The notes under the pieces: model-generated | Databases searched by the model: none | The model's input: only the letters and a program-made list of their open reading frames with translations | What the model was told of the DNA's origin: nothing | Origin: a virus | IMG/VR virus record: IMGVR_UViG_3300031787_007614 | Location: 62,001 to 126,000 of that record | Length of the DNA stretch: 64,000 nucleotides | Strand: one strand, 5' to 3' | Shown here: piece by piece, positions 1 to 8,351 of the stretch | Layout: each line of letters opens with the position of its first letter | How positions within the stretch are numbered: position 1 is the stretch's first letter | Translations under genes and position numbers: made by a program

Positions 1-55
1 AGGATGAAATCCCCCGGGCATGATTACTACAGTGCTCATACACTGTATTTAGTGC

Positions 56-496
56 TTACATGTGTTCCAGCAACCACAGATAAAATGGTGTGGTAAATTC
101 AAGTGTTATTGAGCCGTTACAGCCCATGGCTCCATAGAACTTGTCTTTTATGGGATCTTGTGTGCCATTGAAATCGTGTGCATAATCTGCTGTTTCATTC
201 AACAACTGAGTGATATCAACTCCGTCAATTGACACAGTATCAATGGTCAACATGGCATCAGCAGTGATATTGCCCTGATCATCAACTTGTGTGTGTTCTG
301 TAGTTTTGCCTGACATCACCAGTTGTAGTTTTTGTTCAGTGTCATCTGTATCTGGAATGTCAAATGTTACCTGACAGTTATCAGTCACATGATCTAACTT
401 AAAAACACTTTGGCCATTTAGTAAAGCTTCAAAACTCAGTGGTGCAGCGGACGAGGTGGTGCCTAACGTACACTGAAATTTAACAACTTCTGACAT
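56..496 (-). CDS. Putative small virion protein
   Basis: This 146-residue protein is not recognised. It is rich in Thr, Asp and Asn, has alternating hydrophobic residues typical of beta structure, and has no membrane segment or signal peptide. It lies 8 bases downstream of the next minus-strand gene, in a run of small genes beside the virion and fibre genes, so a structural role is plausible. The reading frame is complete: it starts with ATG and ends in TAA at 56-58. Confidence 0.75.
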   Translation of the reverse strand: MSEVVKFQCTLGTTSSAAPLSFEALLNGQSVFKLDHVTDNCQVTFDIPDTDDTEQKLQLVMSGKTTEHTQVDDQGNITADAMLTIDTVSIDGVDITQLLNETADYAHDFNGTQDPIKDKFYGAMGCNGSITLEFTTPFYLWLLEHM

Positions 497-504
497 GGAT
501 TTCC

Positions 505-867
505 TTAGTAAGTGGCGGTGACAGAATTTATAGTGCCACCAGAAAAGTTTTCAATTCTGCAACGCAGCCACACAAAATTACCAGTTATTGTTGCAGGATG
601 GTAATCAGTTATTGGTATAGTAGACCCATCATCAAAAATAAATGTGTTAAACCAAGTGGCTGATTCTGGTAGTGTATCCAGCGTGGCGTCAAGATAAATG
701 GTACCTTCAAAATTTTCAACACTAAAAGTCACAGTTTGCAAGCCGCCACGGCCGCGATAATAACTGGCTGCTGGCACAGCGTCTGATGCCCAGTCTTGAC
801 TTGACCCGTCGTAGTTGCCCGAAGGTTCTCCGTAAACTGTGGTGCCAAGAATGATTTCAGTGGTCAT
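505..867 (-). CDS. Putative small virion protein
   Basis: This 120-residue protein is not recognised. It is rich in Gly, Ser, Thr and aromatic residues, looks all-beta and has no charged helical stretch, which fits a virion decoration or fibre-associated protein. Its ATG overlaps the stop of the upstream small gene by one base (TAATG), so the two are probably translationally coupled. Confidence 0.75.
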   Translation of the reverse strand: MTTEIILGTTVYGEPSGNYDGSSQDWASDAVPAASYYRGRGGLQTVTFSVENFEGTIYLDATLDTLPESATWFNTFIFDDGSTIPITDYHPATITGNFVWLRCRIENFSGGTINSVTATY

Positions 868-1031
868 TATGCGCGATCAGCTTCCACAACAACACCGCTG
901 CCGGCTAGTTCTTCTGCAACTGATTGCAGGGCTGCCACAATGTCATCAGTGGCAATTGCTTCTGCTGTTGCATCGTCTTTGACCAATTTTGATAGTTTGA
1001 TCACAACTATTTCTTCATGTATTTTTGCCAT
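867..1031 (-). CDS. Small acidic hypothetical protein (54 aa)
   Basis: This short frame starts MAKIHEEIVVIKLSKLVKDD and has an amphipathic helical, acidic C-terminal half. Its stop TAA overlaps the ATG of the next gene (TAATG), which supports it as a real gene. No Shine-Dalgarno sequence precedes the start; a TAAATA hexamer lies 7 bases upstream. Function is unknown. Confidence 0.7.
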   Translation of the reverse strand: MAKIHEEIVVIKLSKLVKDDATAEAIATDDIVAALQSVAEELAGSGVVVEADRA

Positions 1032-1038
1032 AGTGTGT

Positions 1039-1044
1039 TATTTA
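1039..1044 (-). promoter_or_regulatory. Possible late promoter abutting a start codon
   Basis: TAAATA reads on the minus strand 7 bases before the ATG of the 54-aa gene, which has no Shine-Dalgarno sequence. If it is a T4-type late promoter, the transcript would have almost no leader. Confidence 0.35.
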
Positions 1045-1737
1045 TTGTTTTTTCACTATGGGCAGAGTTTTCCTAACCATGCCCGGGCATACCATACTCA
1101 GCATGGTTTCATATTGTAGGCTATTGTGCTCGATGTAGTAATAGCTTTCAGTAACATCATTGCGCCACCAATACACCCGTGTTGGCCTAATTTCAATATC
1201 TAAAAATTCTCGCAAACTCTTGCTGGCTGCAACGTCATTGCCCTGGGTGGTTATCCATGCAGCCAGTCGAGACTTTTGTGTTTTGCCAAGTGATCGCCCA
1301 CGGAAATAAGTGCGGTATTGATACTGTGGATTTTTTAATAAAATTGTATCAGGTGGCAAATTGAGTTCTGCTCGTTTGAGATCTACAGACTCAATCCAAT
1401 CGCATGCCATCAATCGACCATGCAAGCCAAGATTGTTTGTGTACACTGTGAGATAATTGTTGAAAAACACCATTTTCTTTGGGGGAGTTTCTGCTGCCAA
1501 CAGTGCTCGCATGCCTTCTAAATTGTCACAACAGCGTGTGGTAAATTTGCTTATAAATTTTTCGCCATAGCGTTGGTAATGAGAATTTCTACTAGCTTCG
1601 TACTCCATTCTCACGCGAATGTGTGACTGCATTTTCTTTTGATCAAGACTGCGAATACACCCAATTTCGTCCTGCTGCCAGGTCATGGCATATTCATATG
1701 CGTTGTAGTACAACGAACTACGCGATTCACTTCTCAT
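1042..1737 (-). CDS. Hypothetical protein
   Basis: This 231-residue basic protein is rich in Arg, Tyr and Trp and has no signal peptide or membrane segment. I recognise no family. Its start overlaps the end of the ClpA-type gene by 11 bases, so it is the distal gene of the clpA transcript. It contains a Cys-Cys pair and a central basic stretch, but nothing that allows a functional call. Confidence 0.75.
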   Translation of the reverse strand: MRSESRSSLYYNAYEYAMTWQQDEIGCIRSLDQKKMQSHIRVRMEYEASRNSHYQRYGEKFISKFTTRCCDNLEGMRALLAAETPPKKMVFFNNYLTVYTNNLGLHGRLMACDWIESVDLKRAELNLPPDTILLKNPQYQYRTYFRGRSLGKTQKSRLAAWITTQGNDVAASKSLREFLDIEIRPTRVYWWRNDVTESYYYIEHNSLQYETMLSMVCPGMVRKTLPIVKKQ

Positions 1738-4009
1738 TGTCCACCACTATAATTCCATCAACATTTACACTTGCAATCACTTCCACAGGTGCGTCCGCTT
1801 GAACATCAAACACAATTTTGTCCGCCACAACATCCGCAGTGATAGTACAATCACGCAAGCGATCAAACAGGATCTTCTTGCTCAACGGCACACGAATCAG
1901 TTCATCAATCTTCCTCGAGAGTGGTCGCGCACCCAGCTTCGAATCATAGCCCTTGTCAGCAAGCAGGTCAACTGCGCCTTCGGATAAGTTGAGACGTATA
2001 CCTTTTGCAAGCAAACTCGTTTTGAGTTCATCCACAAACTTGACCACAACTTTCTTGATTGCCAAAGTATCCAGCTTGGAGAATTTAACAATTTGGTCGA
2101 TTCTGTTGCGTAGTTCAGGCTTGAAAAACTCTTTGAGAGCTCGGTCGTCCTCACCAGTCTTTTCAAAGCTGCCAAAGCCAATGTTGTTTGCTTCACTGTC
2201 CCGTGCTCCTAAGTTTGAAGTCATGATAATGATGGTATTCTTGCAGTTGGCTTTCTTGCCGTTCGAACTGGTAATAACACCTTCATCCAGCATCTGCAAC
2301 AAGATGTTGGTAACATCAGGGTGCGCCTTTTCAATCTCATCAAACAATATTACTGCGAAGGGATTCTTGCTGATGTCAGAGATCAGTTTGCCGCCACCTA
2401 CATTGCCATCTTCAAATCCCACATAACCCGGAGGCGCACCAATAAGGCTGCTGACTGAATGACGCTCTTGGAATTCACTCATGTCATATTTCAGCAGTTT
2501 CATATCCAAATTGTCACTCAACAGTCGTGCTAGTTCTGTTTTACCTGTGCCTGTTGGGCCCAAGAACAAGAAACTCGCCATGGGCTTTTTGTCATTGGCA
2601 ATGCCAGCAAAGTTGATGTACACACGTTCCAGCACTGAATCAACTGCTGAATCTTGTCCGTACAATTTCTGCTTGATGTTGCCTTCAAGATCCACAATCT
2701 TAGCTGAACGTTCGTTTTGCAGTTTGTCTGTGGGCACACCAGTCACACGAGTCAACTGTTCTTCAATCATGGCCTTGGTAACTACTACTGTGCCCAGATC
2801 TTTCACACGCTCTCTAGCACAGGCTGCATCAATCAAGTCAATTGATTTGTCAGGATTCTTACGATCGTGTATGTAACGATTGGCCAGTTCCACAGCCGCA
2901 GTCATTGCTTCAGTTTCAATCAGCACATTATGAAACGTTTCGAGCCGGGGAGATAGACCAATAAGAATCTGCTCCGTGGTTGCAGTATCTGGTTCATCAA
3001 TTGACAAGCGGTAGAATCTGCGCATGAGTGCGCGATCTTTCTCAAATGATTCATAGTATTCTTCCCAGGTGGTCGACGCCACAACTTTCAAGTTGCCTTT
3101 GGTAATAGCAGGTTTCAGCATGTTAGCAAAGTCAAGTGAACTGTTAGAGCCTGAACCTGCGCCACGCATGGTGTGTGCTTCGTCAATGAACAAGATACAT
3201 TTCTTCTTGGTTTCAAGAGCAGCTATTACTGCTTTGAATTTTTCTTCAAACTCACCGCGATACTTTGATCCTGCCAACAATGACCCAATTTCCAGGCTCC
3301 ACACTTCGTGATCCTTAAGAAACTCTGGCACACGACCAGCCACAATTTCCTGTGCTAGTCCTTCCACAATGTGTGTTTTGCCCACACCAGGATCACCTAC
3401 CATCAGCACGTTGGCTTTGAAACGGCGTGCCAGTGTGGTGACCATTTCTTGAACTTCTGTGGCTCGCCCAATCATGGGCTCCAGACGATTGCCGCGAGCC
3501 GCACCTGTGAGATCTGTACAGTACTCAGTGAGTATTTCTGTGGCCTGTGCTTGACTCAGCTTGGCGTCTGAGTGAGTGTAGGTCTTTTGCCAATGATCCA
3601 CAAACTCCTGTTTCTTCACACCATACTTCAACAAGAAGTAGTGTGCATGACTGTTGGTTTCTGCCATGATTGAAAGATACACATCAATCACAGTGAGTGT
3701 TCTGCGTCCAGTAAACATGACCTGTACATTGGCACGATTGAAAATGCGTTCCAGTGCAGTGGTCTTTCGAGGTTGTATATCTGCGCTTTTACTCACAATA
3801 GAAATCAAGCTGTTGAGGTAGCTGTCTACTTCTTGATCCAGCATGCCAGAGTCGGTGCCAAATTTGTCCAGAGTTTTTCTAAATGGCTGGTGCCGTATCA
3901 GGGCCAACAGCAAATGTTCTGTGGTCACGTATTCGTGACTTTTGGAACGAGCCAATTCAATGGCGTCTTCTACGATACTTTCGAGTTCAGAATGTTGTGA
4001 CATGGGCAT
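1727..4009 (-). CDS. clpA: ClpA-type AAA+ protein unfoldase
   Basis: This is a 760-residue protein, close to the length of bacterial ClpA. It has an N-terminal Clp_N repeat region (about 8-145). The first AAA+ module has Walker A GDPGVGKT (205-212), Walker B near 273-279 and an AGSKYRG pore loop. The second has GPTGTGKT (484-491), Walker B ILFDEIE and pore motif GAPPGYVGF. There is no ClpB-type middle domain. An IGF tripeptide at 610-612 sits where ClpA carries its ClpP-docking IGL/F loop. The family unfolds proteins with ATP and feeds them to ClpP, and a complete clpP lies at 62.9-63.5 kb. A TTGCAT/TACAAT promoter precedes the gene. Confidence 0.93.
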   Translation of the reverse strand: MPMSQHSELESIVEDAIELARSKSHEYVTTEHLLLALIRHQPFRKTLDKFGTDSGMLDQEVDSYLNSLISIVSKSADIQPRKTTALERIFNRANVQVMFTGRRTLTVIDVYLSIMAETNSHAHYFLLKYGVKKQEFVDHWQKTYTHSDAKLSQAQATEILTEYCTDLTGAARGNRLEPMIGRATEVQEMVTTLARRFKANVLMVGDPGVGKTHIVEGLAQEIVAGRVPEFLKDHEVWSLEIGSLLAGSKYRGEFEEKFKAVIAALETKKKCILFIDEAHTMRGAGSGSNSSLDFANMLKPAITKGNLKVVASTTWEEYYESFEKDRALMRRFYRLSIDEPDTATTEQILIGLSPRLETFHNVLIETEAMTAAVELANRYIHDRKNPDKSIDLIDAACARERVKDLGTVVVTKAMIEEQLTRVTGVPTDKLQNERSAKIVDLEGNIKQKLYGQDSAVDSVLERVYINFAGIANDKKPMASFLFLGPTGTGKTELARLLSDNLDMKLLKYDMSEFQERHSVSSLIGAPPGYVGFEDGNVGGGKLISDISKNPFAVILFDEIEKAHPDVTNILLQMLDEGVITSSNGKKANCKNTIIIMTSNLGARDSEANNIGFGSFEKTGEDDRALKEFFKPELRNRIDQIVKFSKLDTLAIKKVVVKFVDELKTSLLAKGIRLNLSEGAVDLLADKGYDSKLGARPLSRKIDELIRVPLSKKILFDRLRDCTITADVVADKIVFDVQADAPVEVIASVNVDGIIVVDNEK

Positions 4010-4031
4010 GAGTTAAGTTGTTACCTTGTGT

Positions 4032-4060
4032 ATTGTAGCACATTGTTGTGAGTAATGCAA
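4032..4060 (-). promoter_or_regulatory. Sigma-70-type promoter for the clpA-type gene
   Basis: On the minus strand a TTGCAT -35 (4055-4060) and a TACAAT -10 (4032-4037) are separated by 17 bases, with a leader of about 20 bases before the clpA start. The same -35 hexamer is used at 58884-58889. Confidence 0.5.
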
Positions 4061-4072
4061 TACTCAAAATAT

Positions 4073-4849
4073 TTATTTGTGATGCTTTTGGATAGCTTCA
4101 CGAATTTCTGGGGCAATGTGTATGGGCAATTCGGTTGATATGCGAACAAACGCATCGCCCTGCTGACCTTGACGATTGGGCAGACCACGACCTTTGAGTC
4201 TTAGCAGTGTGCCCGGTTGAGTGCCCGACGGCACAGTCATAGACAATTCATTGCCTAGCAAATCTCTAACTCGAATGTCCGCACCCAATATCAAATCAAA
4301 CACATTGATTTTGCGATTGGTAATCAAGTTTAGTCCTTGCCGTTCCCAGTTTGGATCTGGTTGCACTCGATACTGCACCACTAGATCTGCGCCACCTGGG
4401 CCCAGGCCTTGGTATTGCACATTGTCTCCGTCGTCAATGCCACGCGGTACTTCAATTTCAACTGCTTGGGCACCTTGCTGTGTACCAATGGTCACTGTGC
4501 GCTGTCCACCAGTTGCAACGTCAGCAAGACTGATCCAGAGACTCATTCTCACATGACCTCTACGAGCTTGCTGTTGCGCAAAGTTCTGTCCAAACATGCT
4601 TGAAAAAATATCATTCATGTTGAAGTGTGTGCCGTTGGGGAATCCCCCAAACTGTGGGCGTGGATTGTTGTACTCAGCTCGTTTGGCTTCGTCGCCTAGA
4701 GTGTCGTAGGCTGCTTGTATCTCTTGGAACTTGGCTGTATCGCCGCCCTTGTCCGGATGATGCTGGCTGGCCAGCCGACGGAAAGCTCGTTTGATTTCGT
4801 CTTGTGTGGCAGTTCGAGCAACACCTAGTGTTGCATAGTGATCGGTCAT
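4073..4849 (-). CDS. J-domain co-chaperone (DnaJ/CbpA type)
   Basis: This 258-residue protein starts with a J domain that carries the HPD tripeptide (31-33), needed to stimulate the DnaK ATPase. A short Gly/Phe/Asn-rich linker follows, then a DnaJ C-terminal substrate-binding domain (about 100-250). The cysteine-rich zinc repeats of classical DnaJ are absent, so it is CbpA-like and shorter than host DnaJ (about 375). It lies just upstream of the clpA-type gene and probably delivers substrates to host DnaK. A strong intrinsic terminator lies directly upstream of its start, so it needs its own promoter or read-through. Confidence 0.9.
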   Translation of the reverse strand: MTDHYATLGVARTATQDEIKRAFRRLASQHHPDKGGDTAKFQEIQAAYDTLGDEAKRAEYNNPRPQFGGFPNGTHFNMNDIFSSMFGQNFAQQQARRGHVRMSLWISLADVATGGQRTVTIGTQQGAQAVEIEVPRGIDDGDNVQYQGLGPGGADLVVQYRVQPDPNWERQGLNLITNRKINVFDLILGADIRVRDLLGNELSMTVPSGTQPGTLLRLKGRGLPNRQGQQGDAFVRISTELPIHIAPEIREAIQKHHK

Positions 4850-4850
4850 G

Positions 4851-4884
4851 AAAAAGGCCCTGTATGTTTAATTATACAGGGCCC
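4851..4884 (-). terminator. Rho-independent terminator
   Basis: A perfect 10-bp stem (GGCCCTGTAT, 4856-4865, with ATACAGGGCC, 4874-4883) and an 8-base loop are followed on the minus strand by five T residues. It ends transcription of the 5-12 kb genes just before the J-domain gene. Confidence 0.85.
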
Positions 4885-4900
4885 GGTACTGGTTGTCAAA

Positions 4901-4978
4901 TTAACGAAACTTATTGTAGTAGTCCCAGCACCACCAGCCAATGCCAGCAGCCACCACAACAAACAATAACCATTCCAT
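4901..4978 (-). CDS. Tiny single-pass membrane protein (25 aa)
   Basis: This frame encodes 25 residues: a hydrophobic helix rich in Val, Ala, Leu and Trp, then a short polar tail ending YYNKFR. Its ATG overlaps the TAA of the upstream gene (TAATG), which argues for translation. It lies just before a terminator at the end of the putative lysis and virion operon. A role in the envelope is likely; more cannot be said. Confidence 0.5.
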   Translation of the reverse strand: MEWLLFVVVAAGIGWWCWDYYNKFR

Positions 4979-5184
4979 TACTTTTTCTCCGGCACTTTGG
5001 TGCCATCTAGTTTTTTGTGCTGTTTGACTTCTTTACAGCTTTGCTTGGTCTTGCCTGTTTTGGGATCTTTTACTTCCTTGCCGTCTTTCTTTACGTCAAC
5101 GCAGACTCGTTTGGTTTCTTTGGCTTCGTCAGCAATTGCTGGCAAACTAAGAATTAATCCTGCTACAAATATAATATTTTTCAT
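4978..5184 (-). CDS. Small secreted lysine-rich protein
   Basis: This 68-residue protein has a signal peptide of about 18 residues with a probable cleavage site after AIA. The mature part is short, very rich in Lys and contains two cysteines (near 28 and 50) that could form a disulfide in the periplasm. The family is not recognised. An AAAGGA ribosome site precedes the ATG. It lies beside the putative holin gene. Confidence 0.7.
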   Translation of the reverse strand: MKNIIFVAGLILSLPAIADEAKETKRVCVDVKKDGKEVKDPKTGKTKQSCKEVKQHKKLDGTKVPEKK

Positions 5185-5205
5185 TTTGATTTTCCTTTTT
5201 AGTTA

Positions 5206-5742
5206 TTATCGTTCTGGATAGTCAGTTATGGCTGGCGGAGCTTTTTTACCACCAAACCCAATGGTTACTTCAGTAAATCCAGCCGCTGGTGCTCCAAAGC
5301 CTGTTGCAGGTGCGCCTCCAAATGCGCTTCCGCCTCCCAGGGGTTGTGAGCCCCAGGTGTTTGTGGTTGGTGCACCAAAACCACCGGGTGCGGCTGGCTG
5401 TTGTACTGATCCCGGAGGCGTATATGTTGTACCGACATTTGATGGTAAGTTGATTCCGCCATTGTTGGCTCCTCCTAGTTTTTCTTGTGTGCGACCATAA
5501 GCCGCAATACCCAGCACAGCACCCATGGCAATGTGATACAGGCCTGCACCTTGCAAGGTGATAGGTTGCCACTGCACGTTGACTTGACCTTTTGAAAGGC
5601 TTTGTAGTATAGACCACAACACTGGAAATATCACAAAATCTGCAATGCAGGTCAGCATGTATGACCAACCCATCATGGGCCGCCATTTTGAGTTCATCCA
5701 GTCTTCTTTTTTCTTTTCTGATTCTGACATTTTTGTTGTCAT
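5206..5742 (-). CDS. Putative holin (3TM type)
   Basis: This is a 178-residue membrane protein. The charged N-terminus leads to a WRP motif (20-22), followed by hydrophobic segments at about 24-48 and 64-82. This resembles the DUF3154/3TM holin family found in gene-transfer agents and marine phages. The C-terminal half (about 95-165) is low-complexity Gly/Ala/Pro/Thr sequence and ends near ITDYPER. Its place near an endolysin and putative spanins supports a lysis role, but the assignment rests on the WRP motif and topology. Confidence 0.55.
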   Translation of the reverse strand: MTTKMSESEKKKEDWMNSKWRPMMGWSYMLTCIADFVIFPVLWSILQSLSKGQVNVQWQPITLQGAGLYHIAMGAVLGIAAYGRTQEKLGGANNGGINLPSNVGTTYTPPGSVQQPAAPGGFGAPTTNTWGSQPLGGGSAFGGAPATGFGAPAAGFTEVTIGFGGKKAPPAITDYPER

Positions 5743-5754
5743 GTTGTTTCCTTA

Positions 5755-6069
5755 TTAAGTTGATAGTGTGATTGGGAATATTGTGCCAACCTTAGGCGTA
5801 TCCCAAAAAATGTCAATGTAAGTAGGACCATAGTCATCCCACTGCGTAATAGTTGCTGTGGTGCTGTCCTGAAAAGTGATTGTACTACCCACTGGATATG
5901 TGGCAATCACTGTGGCACTGTATGGTATTCCTGCGGCTTGAGGATTCCACCCTGTTACCCCACCTGTATCGCTGGTGGGAATGACCAATGGAGGCGGAGG
6001 TGGTGCGGCTCCGCTGGTTAGTTGAAGACCTGTGCCTAAAGTAATACCTGAACCTATTATCATTGCCAT
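5755..6069 (-). CDS. Small virion-type protein with IG-x-GI N-terminal tag
   Basis: This 104-residue protein begins MAMIIGSGITLGTGLQL, a glycine-patterned N-terminus also seen at the start of the two proteins at 6073-6801 and 9108-9269. A proline run (PPPPP) separates this tag from a Thr/Ile-rich, beta-type C-terminal domain. It is probably a virion or fibre-associated protein. The stop codon of the upstream gene lies 3 bases before its start. Confidence 0.7.
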   Translation of the reverse strand: MAMIIGSGITLGTGLQLTSGAAPPPPPLVIPTSDTGGVTGWNPQAAGIPYSATVIATYPVGSTITFQDSTTATITQWDDYGPTYIDIFWDTPKVGTIFPITLST

Positions 6070-6072
6070 ATA

Positions 6073-6801
6073 TTAATATCCAAATCTTGTTTTGTATTGA
6101 GCGTACAAACCTTGTACGTCTCCCAGCGTTAATATTCCGTTGTAGGCCTTGACAAATCCTATGTCGCCAGTTTGCACTTCGGTGCCTGCTGAACGACTGA
6201 ATAATCTTATTTGATTGGGGCCGCCGCCGCTGCCTAGATTAGTGGCTGTAAAAGAAGTGGTAGTTGGTTGAGCACTTGTTGCTGTGTACACTTGGCCTAG
6301 GCCGGTGCTGGCGTTCCAAGTACCCCATATAAAGTTCCACACAGCATTTGTTCCTGAGCTGGGCAAGTTAACTGCATAGTTGGGATAGAATGCATTTACA
6401 AAACCATTGTAGGCACCCATCATCCAGTCTCTAGTGGCTTCACTTTGTGTGTTTAACAATCTACCAGAACTTGTGACCGACAACTTGTAGGTTGCAAACA
6501 CTGAATAACTCTGACCAGTACTCCAGTTGGGACCGCCGCGGATACTGTCAGTTCCAGTGGCGTTAGATTTTCTGAACAACCCACCATTGTCAGCTTGCCA
6601 GCTAATACTGCCGCCTGCATTGGCCACTGTTAGTGTGCGTTCTCCTGTGGTACCTGTTCCTTCTGTGACTGATCCGTTGGTGGGCACAGCTGAGTAATTG
6701 GCTGCATCTAAATCATAAATCAAACTCACTGTTGGCGCAAACCCACCACCAGCAGTGACTCCTGGTCCTATTTCAATTCCGGGTCCTATTACTATTGGCA
6801 T
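6073..6801 (-). CDS. Lectin-like (LamG/concanavalin-type) virion protein
   Basis: This 242-residue protein starts with the shared tag MPIVIGPGIEIGPGV. A domain follows (about 25-240) whose pattern matches concanavalin-A-like lectin/LamG folds in phage adhesins: a YDLDAANY start, alternating beta strands, and a late RLFSRSAGTE-type strand. Such domains bind glycans. It lies between the subtilase gene and another tagged protein in a fibre-rich region. The call rests on pattern and not on catalytic residues. Confidence 0.6.
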   Translation of the reverse strand: MPIVIGPGIEIGPGVTAGGGFAPTVSLIYDLDAANYSAVPTNGSVTEGTGTTGERTLTVANAGGSISWQADNGGLFRKSNATGTDSIRGGPNWSTGQSYSVFATYKLSVTSSGRLLNTQSEATRDWMMGAYNGFVNAFYPNYAVNLPSSGTNAVWNFIWGTWNASTGLGQVYTATSAQPTTTSFTATNLGSGGGPNQIRLFSRSAGTEVQTGDIGFVKAYNGILTLGDVQGLYAQYKTRFGY

Positions 6802-6802
6802 A

Positions 6803-8350
6803 TCATGTCCTCATGCTTGTGTTACTTACTGACACTGGGCCGCTTATGTTGCCGCCGCTGGTTGTGTTAAATGCCTGATAGGCAAATCTATTGGGTCCAC
6901 CGTGCAGAATTTCTTCATTGCTGTAGTCAGTTTGCGATCCTGTGTCATACAGCATGTTGGGAGTGCTCATAGCAATGACCTTGGCTCGTATCTGTGCTGG
7001 GGTAGCTGTGGGGTAAACTTGTAGCAGTTGAGCAGCCAGGCCAGCGACATTGGGACTGGCCATTGACGTGCCTGAAATACTCATTATCAAGTAGCTGGCA
7101 TTGAATGGATATGGTGTGGTAGCACCAAATGCATTGCTGGTACTGGTGGTACTCACAATGTTTGTGCCAGGTGCATAAATATCCACCCTGGGCCCAGATT
7201 CACTAGAGCCACTTTTGTGTTCAGGATTGTCATATCCAGTGCTGACGTTGCCCACACAGATCACTCCATCAGCACTGGCCGGTGATCCGCCGCGCATGTA
7301 ATACCTAGGAGTGCTTGTTTGATAAAAAAAGTTATCGTAATCAGGGCCGCCTGGCACATCTAAAGTTTGATAGTAATTGCCGGCTGCGCCCACTAACACC
7401 ACACCTGCTGCCAGCAATTCGGCCACATCCACATCCACACTGTCTACTCTTACACCAAAGCGATTGGATGCACTGCCAATCATACCAAATGTAGCTTGTT
7501 TGGCAGACCCACTCCAGGGCGTTCCACGATAAATGCCACCATTGATACTGGTGAACGTGTTGATGTAACTCCAGCTCATGTTTACAACTGTGGGTCGTTT
7601 GTATCCTGTGGCGGGGTCCACAGTTTTGTTGTTGTGCCACCCTTTGATGCAGTCAAACACATCTGTGGTTGATATACCATTGGTGGGTGCCACGTTGAGT
7701 CCACTCACAGTCATACAGTAAATTCTAGCATTTTTAGCACGACCGTATGTTTTGCCCGCGGCAATGCCACAACAGTGTGTGCCATGTCCGTCATAGTCGG
7801 TGTAGAAATTAGCAGGCATGGTACCTGCAATACCTGACGCTGTGTACCAGTCAATTTGTTGTACTCTAGTCACGCCAGCTGCATCCGTAAACTCAGGATG
7901 GTCAACTTGCAGTCCTGAGTCTTGTACCACAAAGTCTACTCCAGTGCCGTCCAAGGGATAGTTGTAGGTCAATGTACCTGATGAACCAGGAGTGTTCATT
8001 GTGGTTGAATTCAGTCTAAACAACCCCCAATTGATTCCAAGATTGTTGGCAGGATTGGTGCCGGGACTTTTGTAATACAAGCCAGTTTGTGAGGCATTGT
8101 TGTGGATTTCAATATCTGTTCGTTGCTCAGGCGGTATCTCCACACAATACACTCTGGGGTCTTGACGCAGTTTGTCTGCTTCGTCATCAGTTAACTCATA
8201 CCAACACTGGCGTAGACTGGTGGGACGTTCATTCACAATTGCCACCCCGCGTTGGGGCACGTAGACGCTGCCTGATCCGTCAGTTTCTATTTCCTGCCAG
8301 AAAGCATCATAATCAACACCTTCATTTAATGCTACGTTATATGTGGTCAT
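6803..8350 (-). CDS. Subtilisin-like serine protease (S8 family)
   Basis: This 515-residue protein has a complete subtilase triad: Asp144 (VVQDSG), His189 (DGHGTHC) and Ser429 (SGTSMASPN), with Asn325 as the oxyanion residue. Residues 1-90 look like a short prodomain. There is no signal peptide. Neighbours are a lectin-like protein and a repeat-rich fibre protein, with start-stop gaps of one or two bases, so it is expressed with virion genes. It could be a virion-borne protease that digests host surface protein or matures fibres; a secreted enzyme is less likely without a signal. Confidence 0.9.
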   Translation of the reverse strand: MTTYNVALNEGVDYDAFWQEIETDGSGSVYVPQRGVAIVNERPTSLRQCWYELTDDEADKLRQDPRVYCVEIPPEQRTDIEIHNNASQTGLYYKSPGTNPANNLGINWGLFRLNSTTMNTPGSSGTLTYNYPLDGTGVDFVVQDSGLQVDHPEFTDAAGVTRVQQIDWYTASGIAGTMPANFYTDYDGHGTHCCGIAAGKTYGRAKNARIYCMTVSGLNVAPTNGISTTDVFDCIKGWHNNKTVDPATGYKRPTVVNMSWSYINTFTSINGGIYRGTPWSGSAKQATFGMIGSASNRFGVRVDSVDVDVAELLAAGVVLVGAAGNYYQTLDVPGGPDYDNFFYQTSTPRYYMRGGSPASADGVICVGNVSTGYDNPEHKSGSSESGPRVDIYAPGTNIVSTTSTSNAFGATTPYPFNASYLIMSISGTSMASPNVAGLAAQLLQVYPTATPAQIRAKVIAMSTPNMLYDTGSQTDYSNEEILHGGPNRFAYQAFNTTSGGNISGPVSVSNTSMRT

Positions 8351-8351
8351 A

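Noticed and set aside
5228-5500. Plus-strand 90-codon Pro/Gly-rich open frame opposite the holin-like gene
   Set aside because: It mirrors the low-complexity Gly/Ala/Pro region of the minus-strand gene, lacks a ribosome site and has no recognisable domain.
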